A stretch of 64,000 nucleotides of DNA from Calliopum simillimum (taxonomy: Eukaryota > Arthropoda > Insecta > Diptera > Lauxaniidae): NCBI GenBank assembly GCA_951812925.1, contig OX638368.1:112057309-112121308 (forward strand), given 5' to 3'. Shown here piece by piece: positions 44,642-54,825 of the stretch; positions within the stretch are counted from its first letter, which is position 1; every line of letters begins with the position of its first letter. A program made the translations under genes and the position numbers. The notes beneath the pieces were generated by a model. The model was not told the origin of the DNA, made no database searches, and was given only the letters and a program-made list of their open reading frames with translations.

Positions 44642-47078
44642 TAGGGTGCAGCACTTTTTCGAAATAATGGGAAAATTATAGGTTGCATCAAAGATTATCT
44701 TAGGAACAGGTCTTATTACAAAGACTGCATACATAGTTTTGGTCAAAACCCCCGAAAAGATGGCCCGTCCGGGGCTTGAATGAAGGTCTAAACGACAAAA
44801 ATCATTGTTTTTTCGCAGTTTTTTTTATTTTATCTCAAAAACCACGAAACTATTGGTAGTAATTCTTCCTAAATCTCTGAAAAGGATTAATTTTCTACAG
44901 TTTTTGTTTTTTTCTCATTGCTCTACAATGAAGTTTTCCCTATGGAAGTCCCTGAATAAGTTAAAATTTTTTGATTCAAAAAACGGTTTTTTTTCTATAA
45001 CTCAAGATACAAGAGACACACAAGAACTTTAGAGCTCAATAAATGTAGGAAATCTACTTTCCTATAGTTTTGCTTTGAAATCTTGATTCCAAAAGTAAAC
45101 GGTTTTCCGCTGGAGGCCGAAATTTGTTAAAAATAATTGTGTACCATGAAAAAGCGACCTTTTATTGTTTGGTTTTAAAATATACCCAAAAATTTGATTA
45201 GAAACTAATGAAAACACTAAAAGCTTCTAAACATGGTCTTTAGAATGGAAATCAGATTGAAATTGCGCGAGATATGATAATTCTTACATACTTGGTATTT
45301 TTTGTAAAGTTCTAATTTTGGGTATTTTTGTTTCACAGTGTGTTTTGCATCCTCAACTTAAAATTTTTTTATGGTTATTATTTTACGTTAAGAGACGATA
45401 AGCTGCGCAACTTCTAAGACCAAGAATATCAAAATCGGTTCGTAGTTTCCTTGCGAATTTTAGCCTGAGAGTTTGCATTTTTTTCCATTTTTGTCAAATA
45501 CGGCTTTTTTGAGTATGAGCGACTGTATACCCTAAATACCGTAAAAAATGTGTACTATTATATCCCAAAAACTAAAGGAAATATATTTTGCTATATTTTG
45601 CTCCTAATAGTCATCTTTCCACAGCAAATAGTTTGTGCCCTTGAGGCCGATTTTTGTGATAAAAAAAATCGAATTTTTAGAAATTTTTATTTCGAAGTGA
45701 CCTTTTGATGTTTTGGCTTACAAATTTTCCAAAAATTTTAAAAGAACACTTAAGAAAAAGTTAAAAGCTTTCAAACGTAGTCTTTAAAAAAGAAATCGGT
45801 TGGAATTTACGCAAGATATAAAAGTTATAAGAGAGAGACATAAGACTATTTTTTTATTGTGCAGATATGACTTTTGGTTATTTTTTTGTGTCACAGAGTA
45901 TATAAAAACTGTCATATCTCGCGTAAATTTCAACCGATTTCTATTCTAAGGACTACTTTTAAAAGCCTTTAAACTTATCTTAAATTTTTTACAAAAATTT
46001 TTGGAAAATTTGTAAGCCAAAACTTCAAAAGGTCGCTTCGAAATAAAAATTTCTAAAAATTCGATTTTTTTTATCACAAAAATCGGCCTCTAGGGCAGAA
46101 ACTATTAGCTGTGGAAAGATGACTATCAGAACCAAAATATAGCAAAATATATTTCCTACAGTTTTTGGGATATAATAAAACACATTTTTTATGGTATTTA
46201 GGGTATACCGTCGCTCATACTCAAAAAAAGCCATATTTAACAGAAATGAAAAAAAATCAAAACTCCCAGGCTGAAATTCGCAAGGAAACTACGAACCGAT
46301 TTTGATATTCTTGATCCTGAAAGTTGCGCTGTTTATTGTCCCTTAACGTAAAGTAATAATCATAAAAAATCTTAAGTTGAGGATGCAAAATACACTGTGA
46401 AACAAAAATACCCAAAATTAGAACTTTACAAAAAATACCAAGTATGTAAGAATTATCATATCTCGCGCAATTTCAATCCGATTTCCATTCTAAAGACCAT
46501 GTTTAGAAGCTTTTAGTGTTTTCATTAGTTTCTAATCAAATTTTTGGGTATATTTTAAAACCAAACAATAAAAGGTCGTTTTTTCATGATACACAATTAT
46601 TTTTAACAAATTTCGGCCTCTAGCGGAAAAGCGTTTACTTTTCGAATCAAGATTTCAAAACAAAACTATAGGAAAGCCGACTTCCTACATTTATTGAGCT
46701 CTAAAGTTCTTGTGTGTCTCTTGTATCTTGAGTTATAGGAAAAAAAACCGTTTTTTGAATCAAAAAATTTTAACTTCTTCCGGGACTTCCATAGGGCAAA
46801 CTTCAGTGTATAGCAATGAGAAAAAAACAAAAAATGTAGAAAATTAATCTCTTTCAAAGACTTAGGAAGAATTCTTACCAATAGTTTCGTGGTTTTTGAG
46901 ATAAAATAGAAAAACTGCGAAAAAACAATGATTTTTGTCGTTTAGACCTTCATTCAAGCCCCGGGCGTGCCATCTTTTTGGGGTGTTGACCAAAACTGAG
47001 TATGCAGTTTTTGTTTTAAGATCTTAATCCATGATAATTTTTGATGCACTAATTTTTTTTGAATTTTGCTGCACCTTA
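44642..47078. mobile_element. Large foldback element with hAT-like tips and 8-bp target duplication
   Basis: 2437 bp made almost wholly of two arms of about 1.2 kb in inverted orientation around a centre near 45860. Tips are TAGGGTGCAGCA and, read inward from the right, TAAGGTGCAGCA. The element is flanked by a perfect direct octamer ATATACAT (44634-44641 and 47079-47086). Paired landmarks include AAACGACAAAAATCATTG, AAGAGACACACAAGAACTTT, GAAATCAGATTGAAATTGCG and GTAAATTTCAACCGATTTC. The arms are roughly 90% alike, and the loop of about 70 bp holds GAGAGAGACATAAGAC. TARGG tips and an 8-bp duplication are diagnostic of the hAT superfamily. There is no transposase; open frames inside are shadows. 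Confidence 0.93.
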
Positions 47079-47086
47079 ATATACAT

Positions 47087-48439
47087 AGGCTATCGAAAAT
47101 TGATGCAGCCCCTTTCCAACTAACTTAAGCACATTATATTCACTTGCTTTATTTGTGGAAAAGGTTGTAAAGAAGTGCAGTGCACACAAAAGTAAAATTT
47201 TTTCTTGGCACCGCATCTCACGGTAAAAATAAGCTGTCGTAGCTCAACCACTGCATCGATTTTTATGAAATTTGGAATGCAATGTTATTAAAGACTTTTT
47301 GTTATGTAGCTGCCAGTGCGACACCCCTTAAGGCGATAGGCATTTCCGCGGCTAAGCCGGTGGACCAATTTTTAGGAAACTCGGAATGGGGATTAAACCC
47401 TTAGAAAGCATATTAAAAACCTTTAGTTATTTAGTGGGCAATACCAGTCACCTAGTGGCAAAATGCGCTTTTGCGGCAACTTTATGATTTTTCTCTTGGT
47501 TGACCTTTTTTGGATATACCCATATGTTTTTGTAAACAATTTTTCAATAACGTGTGCAGTGAGGAAATTTAGACACATACTAAATAATATCCATTCTCTA
47601 TTGATATTGCTTTTAAGGTTTCTAAAAAGTACTTGTGATTTATGGAGAAAAAAATAACATGACATTACACTTTGGGGATTAGGTATTTTAAGTACGTTCT
47701 TTTAAATTGCTAGTTTATAATTAGTTTTTTTATTTAGCGCCACTAGTTGTTTCCTAAGACACTGAATGTGTAATTATTTATTATGAGGATGTAAAGACAA
47801 TATCTGTCAAAATATTTATGGCAGCATATGATTTTCCTCTTTTCTTTATTGTTGCCATAAAATAATGTTTTCAAAATCTGCCTTTGAGCAAACTGGCATT
47901 TCATTGCTGGCAATAAACAGTTTTAGTAGGTATGCAGCAGCAATATTAAATTACTTAATTATGCACATGTATTTTTTGATACCTGTAGTTTAATTGATCC
48001 TGTATCCAATTTCGTTTTTTTGCTTTTTGTCATAAATTAGTTCTCACTAGTCGTTGTTGTTGTTCTGGTTCATTTCTCTGGGGCTTTAATTAACAGCGGC
48101 TCTTTTGACTATCGTAATAGATCGATGCATAAAACTGTTAGCAAAATTGATTGGTACTGACGTTCCTTAAAATTCTTTGCTTGCTGTGGCTTTCACAGCT
48201 TGGACCATGTATTTTTGTTTTGCTACTTAGATTATGACGATTTAACTTTGCCAGCCTCTGCCGCTCAAAATATCAACTTATGGATGTCGCGCCCATATTA
48301 AAAAAAAACGTAGAATTTTATTGCCCGTAATTTTTGTTCAAAATTTTTTCTGTCCGACCAACAGGAAACGAGATAAATTGAATTAAACATATTTCAAGAT
48401 GGTGGCTAATGCGCAAGGGTGGGGAGGTCACCTTTTTGA
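47087..48439. other. DNA without a recognised gene
   Basis: It contains a block with GCTGTCGTAGCTCAACCACT and GCTAAGCCGGTGGACCAAT, of unknown nature, then AT-rich DNA. Short open frames at 47423-47665 on both strands overlap each other and have no domain. Confidence 0.45.
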
Positions 48440-49060
48440 CTTAAGCTGGTCCTAAAAACATTAAGCAAAAAAACATTGCAGTGCGCAATTATTTCTAGGT
48501 CTTCATACACTTTTTGACAACTTTACTGTACTAATTGATTATTGTTGGCTTGAGCTTACTGTTCGTTGTGTTTATGTACACTAGGCATGCGCTTATTTTA
48601 CGATTTTCGTTGATGCCGCCCCCTGAAATCCTTCGAATGGTCAGAAAAACAAATACTATGAAGTTTCACGGTGATCGGAAAACGATAACCCGGCCCTCAA
48701 GAGAGGTCAAGGTCAAGTTAATGTTTCAGGCAAAAAATAATGAAAATTTTTTTTGAACTTAATTAAATTAGTCAAAGCATAATTTTATCTTATAGCCAAT
48801 TGAAATACCTTTCTAACAAGCTATAATTGTTTAAAATCGGGTACTAAATACGATTTTTATCGCTTCTGTCCTACTAATGATGGTGACAAATTCCATTAGA
48901 TGTCAGTTGATAGCTTACGAATATTAATCATTTGATGTAATTTTTAGGTAGGAATAACAAACTATTATAATTGCAACAATAAAATTTAACAGACGAGATA
49001 TTGTTGGTAATATCTTAACATTTGATTAAAGTGAGCATCATCGACTGAAGGACCAGCTTA
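48440..49060. other. Possible short-TIR element, low confidence
   Basis: TAAGCTGGTCCT near 48443 has an exact inverted partner AGGACCAGCTTA at 49049-49060. The 600 bp between hold no recognised coding region. The inverted 12-mer could mark a DNA transposon, but I see no clear target duplication. The mariner at 49072 begins just to the right. Confidence 0.35.
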
Positions 49061-49071
49061 TGAGAGTCATA

Positions 49072-50080
49072 TTGGGTGTACAACTTAAAAACCGGAATTT
49101 TTTAGCGAAATTTGATGCTTTATTGTGGAAAAATGTTACAATATATTTTATTCAAAGTATTGTCCATTGGAAGCTACAACATTTCCCCATCTTTCAGGAA
49201 ATTTATGAATTCCATCCCAAAAAAATTGCGCCGGCTTGGCGGCCAAAAATGAATCGAGCCAATTTTCGATATCTTGAACTTAAGTGAACCGTATTCCTGA
49301 TAGGGCATTCTGCATTGATCGGAACAAATGATAGTCTGATGGTGCAAGGTCTGGGCTAAAAAGCGGGTGAGGCAAAATTTGTATAGATTTCCCATCCGTT
49401 GTTTTCCAGGTAATTTTTGACTGGGGCAGCAATATGTGGCCGAGCGTTATCGTGGTGGAAAATGATTGACTCATGTCTGGTCGCATACGTTGGCCGCTCT
49501 GCCTGGATTTTCTGCTTCAATCGGATCAATTGTTGACGATAGAGTTGAGCATTAATGGTTTGGCCACCTGGCAACAGCTCATAATGGATCACACCTACCT
49601 GGTCCTGACCAAGACGTTCTTTGTCTTCGACATCAAAATCACCACTTTCACACCGTCGAAACCACTCACGACAGCTTGATTCAGCTGGAGCATAGTCCCC
49701 ATAAACTTTTACAAGCAAACTATGACTTTCCGCAGCAGTGTTCTTTGCAAAAAAATTACCCAACAGAACCTCCCGCAAATGCTGTCTATTTCTCCAATTT
49801 TCGAAGTTATTCATCTTGTAAAATAATAATGATGCACACAAGATAAAATTGTTTTGTTGACTGATTTTGACAGCTGTCAAATGTACCTTCAAAATGACAT
49901 ATATATAAAGTTCGAGCTTTCACAAATATTTTATCATACCAAACCTGAACATTTAATGATCTCGCAAGCCAAGGCAGCAGCTGCAAAATACCGCAAAAAA
50001 TTGTGTTTCTCAAAGAACTGCTCAAAATAGCAAATTGCGAAAATAAACTCAAAATTTTTACCTTACAACATTCTGATAAT
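49072..50080 (-). mobile_element. Second mariner copy (dead), approximate limits
   Basis: The left edge reads TTGGGTGTACAACTTAAAAA, close to cecropia-type mariner ends, directly after a TA (49070-49071). The other end should be near 50080, where TTTTTACCTTACAACATTC is only roughly complementary, so the right limit is uncertain. It encloses the broken transposase at 49280-49814. Confidence 0.6.
49280..49814 (-). pseudogene. Mariner transposase, internally deleted and frameshifted
   Basis: The minus-strand frame starts MNNFENWRNRQHLREVLL at 49814 and shows the N-terminal helix-turn-helix region (AESHSLLVKVYGDYAP, CREWFRR, GDFDVEDKERLG). It then jumps directly to DQVGVIHYELLPGGQTIN. The block between, including the second DNA-binding motif and first catalytic Asp, is deleted. 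The second Asp is present in FHHDNARPH. Around 49380 the frame shifts; the continuation (49280-49400) carries LPHPLFSPDLAPSDYHLFRS, with the third Asp in SDYHLF, as in DD34D mariners. It belongs to a different mariner lineage from the 42.4-kb copy (the N-terminus is cecropia-like). A longer open frame begins upstream at 49892, but similarity starts at 49814. Confidence 0.92.
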
Positions 50081-50131
50081 AGTCTATTGATTATGTCCTA
50101 AAAACATGCCAAAAAAGAACTAAGGCGCTTA

Positions 50132-51041
50132 GGGTAAGCTGGGGTACATTTGACACCGGGGCACATTTGACTTTGCCATTTTCGGTGTGAACACGCCTTT
50201 CGAACCAAAAACATGAAATGCAGAATCATAACTTATTAGAGTGAAAGTAACATAATGAACTTTGGCAGTTCTCTTTCAACTCCTCTCGCTCTAATACGCT
50301 TTTTTAACTTTTTGTGCTTTTTTTTTTTGTAATTTTCGGCATCTTGCTCTAAGGGTTTTGCAAAAAAAGTTGTATTGTTTTTTAAAAGTAAGTATGCAAA
50401 TTTGGTAGCACCAACCTTTATAATTAATAGAATAAAAGTGGTTTTTATCAAGGTCAAATAGTTTAAATTTTAAAATATTTTTAATTCTTCAAGAGATTCT
50501 GGGGCACATTTGACTTTTGCCGATGGGACACATTTGAAATTCATCCATACATATGTGTTTGTGTATTTTAAATTAAATTGGGTTTTTATTAAACCGGAAG
50601 TGGACTTTGAGGAGGTCAATTGAGTTTAAGATACCAACTTCAACAAATCCAGCCTCAACTTCACGTTCATGCACTAAATTCGTATTTGGCATCGACTTCT
50701 TACACCTTTATATAAATAATAATAATAATAAGTCTTCGTTAATACATACATACTTATTATTTGTATTTATATGAAAAAAATATATATATTAATATTTTGT
50801 TTAATGTTTTTGTGCTATTTTTGTGAGTGTCAAATGTGCCCCGTACCAGGGGCACATTTGACTTTTTTTGAAAAAGTTTAAAAATGACTCTTAATGCAGT
50901 TTTTTTAAAAAACTTTTTTTTCTTAGTTTTAATCCTAAATAATCAATGTTTCAGAAACAGTAAAGAGTTTTAAGATCGTGCAATTATTTTCAAAGACACA
51001 GGTCCTTGAAAATTTAGTGTCAAATGTGCCAAAGTCTCCCC
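50132..51041. mobile_element. TA-flanked element with GGGGCACATTTGAC words
   Basis: The left end GGGTAAGCTGGGGTACATTT and the right end, read inward (GGGGAGACTTTGGCACATTT), are imperfect inverted repeats with TA on both sides (50130-50131, 51042-51043). The word GGGGCACATTTGAC appears near 50142, 50158, 50500 and 50519, as both orientations side by side at 50828-50862, and reversed at 51018. A TAA microsatellite lies at 50717-50733. No protein family is recognised; the minus frame at 50236-50457 is Lys/Leu-rich. The layout parallels the elements at 16.8, 18.3 and 20.0 kb. Confidence 0.72.
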
Positions 51042-51529
51042 TACGTGTTTTTATTACAGAAAGCGGTAAATGAGTTATTTAAGAAGAAAATACCAAGGTG
51101 TGCAATTAAATTAGTGATTGGGACTCAGAGAGGGAGGGTCAAATTCATCCTTTTCAGTTTTTTCAATATATCTAGCGAACGAAAATTTCGATATTTTTCG
51201 TAGAAAGCTTTTGTAGAGCAAAAAATTTTCAATGGAAATAGTTTATTTAAAAGATTAAAAGTGAAAACTACATACTCGTATGCAAAAAATGTTGAACTCC
51301 AAATAAAAAAAAAAAAAAAAAACAGAAATTTCGGATTCTTGTATTCTTTTACTCTTTTGAATATAACTTTTTTAGGGTCGCAAATATGTAAGAAAATAGC
51401 TTAATATAAGAAAAGAAGATAAAATTTCCTTTAAAATGCTTTATTAAAAGGTTTCTTGGGCTGAAAATTTACCGAAATATGGCTTCACGAACATGGAAAT
51501 TTTGTTTATGAGGTCTGACAATAGTTTTT
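51042..51529. other. Unannotated DNA
   Basis: AT-rich, with a poly(A) run at 51307-51321. Nothing recognised. Confidence 0.45.
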
Positions 51530-52205
51530 ACTCAAAACCACGTTGTCTAACGAAAAAAGTGTGCAAGGCAAAAAATGTTTGGAATCGTTTAAAGAATACT
51601 TTTGATTTTTTTTAGAATTTTTGGGGACATATTATAAATTTTCAAAAAAAAGTTCCAAAAAATTTTCAAAAATCCCACGCGTATTATTTGAACGATTCTT
51701 AGCATTTTCTGCCTTAGGCACTTCTTTCGTAAGAGACGTTGGTTTTGAGTAAAAACTGTTTTTGAACGGTCCAGGTATTTATGCCTTCTGCGCATTTCCA
51801 AAGATCTTGTTGGTCTCGTAAGGCTTTAGGTGTAGACGGCATTTAACGTACGTACATCAGACCGGGTCGTTTTTGTATGAAGTAAAATAAAATCATCCGA
51901 TATCGATATTTACCTAATTTTTTTTTGTGCACTTTTGATTCCACTGAAGGTCCATTTTGAAAAAAAAAAAAAACATGTTTTTTGGTCATAACTCTTTTTT
52001 ATTATTTTTGTTCTTTTGGGGATATAGATAATATTCGCATTCCAAAATCGATTTTTTACGCAAAAGCAGGACATCTAAGGAAAAAAAAGTATATGTTAAA
52101 AAATGCTTCGAATTGTCCAAGAAATATGTGGAAAATTTTTTCAGAATTTTTGGATTTTTTTTTTTTAATTCTTTATTTTTATGACCAAGTTTCGAAAAAT
52201 AATAA
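51530..52205 (+). repeat. Family R1 copies, two pieces
   Basis: It has CGTTGTCTAACGAAAAAAGT, AACGATTCTTAGCATTTTCT and a GACCGGGTCG block near 51862, then GATAATATTCGCATTCCAAA and ACATCTAAGGAAAAAAAAGT. R1 is continuous to 52205, where a CCAGTGTG-ended element interrupts it. Confidence 0.7.
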
Positions 52206-52404
52206 CCCAGTGTGCCACACGAACTCGTTTCGGATCCGTAACGGGTTCATATTTTCGTACTCCTTATCCGTTACGGAATCCGTTATGAATCCGTTACTGA
52301 TCCGTTTGCGGTAAGGATTCCTAAAAAAAAAACGAATTGTTTTTTCTACTTTTATGAATCCGTTTCGAACCTGTAACATACATCAAAAAAAAAAGAAAAA
52401 TGGT

Positions 52405-52495
52405 GAAGCCCGGCCGAAAGGCGAACCCAGACTCTCGGGGTATTACATTTTCATACACAAGACGTTAGACAACTAGGCTATTGACCGATATGATG
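52405..52495 (-). ncRNA. tRNA-like Pol III promoter module (SINE-like or tRNA relic)
   Basis: On the minus strand, TAGCCTAGTTGTCTAACG matches the A-box pattern and GGGTTCGCCTTTC the B box, about 50 bp apart, with a T-run (TTTTTCTTTTTTTTTT) downstream as in Pol III termination. A T-loop TTCGCCT with G-T-rich stem is possible, but the acceptor stem is not convincing, so I do not call a functional tRNA. Sequence alone cannot show transcription. Confidence 0.45.
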
Positions 52496-52799
52496 TTGAC
52501 TTATCTGATGTAGACTTATTTGATGTTGAGATTTAAAGTTTGTATTGATTAAACAAATTTATGTTGTTTTTTTTACGTATTCTGTGTTCTCTCTTTTCCC
52601 TTATTTTGATAAAAAAATATTTTATACTCAAATTTGGAACCCAAAACATTTCTTCAAACAGAGTTTGAAAAGTTTACAAAAAACTATACGCAATAAAATA
52701 AAAAGATAAAAAAAAAAACAAATCAAAAATATTTTTTTTTATCATCATTTAAATTAATTAAAGCAAATCCGTTTTGAGTTCGCGTTAGAAGTATTTATG

Positions 52800-52850
52800 G
52801 ATTCAAAACGGATTTACCCAGGTTCAAATCCTACCAAAGGTGGATTTTTA
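52800..52850 (+). promoter_or_regulatory. B-box-like site
   Basis: CCAGGTTCAAATCCTACC matches the Pol III B-box consensus GGTTCGANTCC with one change. It lies in a direct unit repeated at 53005. No matching A box was seen close upstream. Confidence 0.4.
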
Positions 52851-53004
52851 TCCTTTATTTTTCTTCCTTTTTTTGTTTATATTTTTTTTTTGAATTGCTA
52901 ATAAGCGCATCAAAACGTTTTTTTTCTGTAAATATACAACATTAACATATTTAAAAGCAAATCCGTTTAGAATTCGTTTTTACATATATTTTGGATTCGA
53001 AACG

Positions 53005-53055
53005 GACCCGCACTGCGGAACTACCCGCGTTCGAAATCTACTATAGGTGGATCGA
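53005..53055 (+). promoter_or_regulatory. B-box-like site, second unit
   Basis: CCCGCGTTCGAAATCTACTA occupies the same place as the 52800 site relative to GGTGGAT and the AATAAGCGC block. It is a degenerate duplicate. Confidence 0.35.
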
Positions 53056-53255
53056 TAACTTTTTACTTTTTTTTTTTTAATCGCTAATAAGCGCTTCAAA
53101 ATGTTTTTTGTTTTATTTGAACACAGCGTTTTGAATTCGTTTTTGATGTACGTTACGGGTTCGAAATGGATCCGTTACGCCGGATTACGTTTTCATACCT
53201 TTATGAATTCGTAACGGGTTCGAAACGGATCCTCATCCGTTTTTGTGCACATTGG

Positions 53256-53348
53256 AAAAGTTCAAAAAATTCGGAAAAAATTCACACTAATTTTTTGAAC
53301 AATTTTAAGCATTTTTTGCCGTATGCACTTTTTTCGTTATATACCTTT
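53256..53348 (+). repeat. Family R1 piece between the two CCAGTGTG elements
   Basis: It has AAATTCGGAAAAAATTCACA, AATTTTAAGCATTTTTTGCC and ACTTTTTTCGTTATATACC, then the second element. Confidence 0.7.
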
Positions 53349-53521
53349 CCAGTGTGGCAGATGGTTCATATCTCCGCTTTTTTACCCGTTACGGATCCGT
53401 TACTGAGAAGTTCAAAAAAAAAAACGATTCGCTTTTTTTTTGGGAATGTCTCCCGCCAACGGATCAGTTACGGATCCGTAACGGATAAAAAAGCGAAAAT
53501 TTCAACCGTCTGGCATACTGG
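53349..53521. mobile_element. 173-bp CCAGTGTG-ended MITE nested in R1
   Basis: The left tip CCAGTGTGGCAGATGGTT pairs with the right AACCGTCTGGCATACTGG. Inner ends carry CCGTTACGGATCCGTTACTG at the left and CAGTTACGGATCCGTAACGG at the right, so it is nearly a full palindrome. R1 is continuous across it: ATACCTT then TTGCTTCTGAGTAAAAAATC, compared with CCTTGCTTTTGAG at 28645 and 42145. A TT may be the target duplication. Confidence 0.82.
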
Positions 53522-53850
53522 GTTGCTTCTGAGTAAAAAATCGTTTTTCCGGCCTCGTTATTGAAAAAATAAATAAAATAAAATTTTAAGCGCCAAAATT
53601 TTTGTAAGAGCATTATCTTTATTCCTAAAGCACCCTCGGGCATGCATTTTGTAATGAAAAAAATGTTATAACCAAAAAACCTGTTTTTTTTTTTCACCAA
53701 AATGGGCCATCAATAGAATCAACAGTTTTTTTCTCAAAAAGAAAAAAAAAAAAACAAACAAACACTTAGCAGATATCGTTTTTAAGAGGTCTTTTAACGT
53801 TTGTTTCGATTTTAGGATGAATTTAAGTTTCGAACCGGTCTTTCATAAAA
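53522..53850 (+). repeat. Family R1, right part after nested MITEs
   Basis: It has TTGCTTCTGAGTAAAAAATC, AAGCGCCAAAATTTTTGTAA, then the reversed R1 start (TTTCGATTTTAGGATGAAT, TTTCGAACCGGT). Confidence 0.75.
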
Positions 53851-54000
53851 CGCTTTTCGCTCGAACTAAGCTCGAAACTAATTAGCTCGATTAGTTCATC
53901 AAAATATTTAATCGAAAACCATTTCTGCTTAATTATCTGACTGAAAAAATAAAGTAAGACAAAAGCAACGGTTTTGTGGGATTACCCAAAAAAATATTTA

Positions 54001-54136
54001 GGAGATTCCCGAAAACCTGTAAAAGCCTCGAAAACCCCGTAAACTCGTAAAACTGTCAAATTTTGTATTGATTTTGAAAAATGTTACGAGCTTACGAGGT
54101 TTTCGAGGCTTTTACTAGTTTTCAGAAATCCCCTCA
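54001..54136. mobile_element. 136-bp hairpin (MITE-like)
   Basis: The left arm GGAGATTCCCGAAAACCTG, GTAAAAGCCTCGAAAACC, CGTAAACTCGTAA pairs with the right arm TTACGAGCTTACGAGG, TTTTCGAGGCTTTTAC, GTTTTCAGAAATCCCC with few mismatches. The loop is about 35 bp. No target duplication was identified. Confidence 0.8.
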
Positions 54137-54544
54137 CTTAACAATATTTAAATTATAAATAAAACATTCTTACGGTTTTTAAAGTATGTAGTACAATTTT
54201 AAAAGTTTCTGGTTGTCAAAAATTCAGTTTCAGCTTAATGCATAAAGTAAATCTTTCACTTCCGTTTTTGGGAGAATGGAATTTATAAGCTCCACAGTTC
54301 GTTAGAAATTGTTTCTCCTACCAATTTTCTCATCACAAAACGATGTTATAGGAAAATTACAAAATGCTTTAAGGAAATATGTAATAGAAAACTTTTCACG
54401 TGATTTATGAAATGTATTTCTCTTAAAATGAAGAAGCACATGCTATTATTGTCAGAAATTTTTTTCAATCAATTTTTTTATCAATATCATTTTCTAATTC
54501 CGAAATATTTCTTCGAAAATTATGTGAAATTGGTTAATATACTA
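54137..54544. other. Unannotated DNA
   Basis: AT-rich; nothing recognised. Confidence 0.4.
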
Positions 54545-54825
54545 TGAATTTCACATAAAATGGTTAAAAATACTTTCATATGAACTTTTATATAAAATTT
54601 AAACAAAAATAGTATAAAAGATTTTTGTATGGTGATGCTATTGAATTTAAACCAAAATAGTATAAGTCGTATTAATAGTTTATTTGTAAAAATTTTATAC
54701 GAACAAGTGTAAACGGTTTGTATATCAAGTACTTAGTGGTATAGTTTGTATACCAAATTTGGTGTGGATTTGCATTCATTTCAATTTGTTTGGAATTTTT
54801 CACCCAAACTATTTTCTGTGTATAG
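54545..54825 (-). mobile_element. Interspersed family R3, third copy (reverse)
   Basis: It contains ATATGAACTTTTATATAAA, AGTATAAAAGATTTTTGTAT, AATTTTATACGAACAAGTG, CCAAATTTGGTGTGGATTTG and the end CACCCAAACTATTTTCTGTG. This is the complement of the 33996 copy, including its CACAGCAAATAGTTTG tip. Confidence 0.75.

Larger units (their letters stand above)
52207..53255. mobile_element. Element with CCAGTGTG tips and repeated CCGTTACGGATCC words (1.05 kb)
   Basis: The left tip CCAGTGTGCCAC has an approximate inverted partner GTGCACATTGG at the right. Both ends are rich in the words CCGTTACGGA, GTAACGGGTTC and TTCGAAACGGATCC. The centre holds a minus-strand tRNA-like sequence and two direct units, each with a B-box-like site followed by AATAAGCGC(A/T)TCAAAA. 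It interrupts family R1, which resumes at 53259. A smaller relative lies at 53349. No coding frame; superfamily unknown. Confidence 0.65.

Noticed and set aside
45000..46900. Frames inside the large foldback (for example 46025-46234, 46666-46881) as a transposase
   Set aside because: They occur as mirrored pairs in both arms, are short, and show no DDE or hAT dimerisation motif.
52405..52495. Functional tRNA gene
   Set aside because: A-box and B-box patterns are present, but no acceptor stem or credible anticodon arm folds; kept only as a tRNA-like module.
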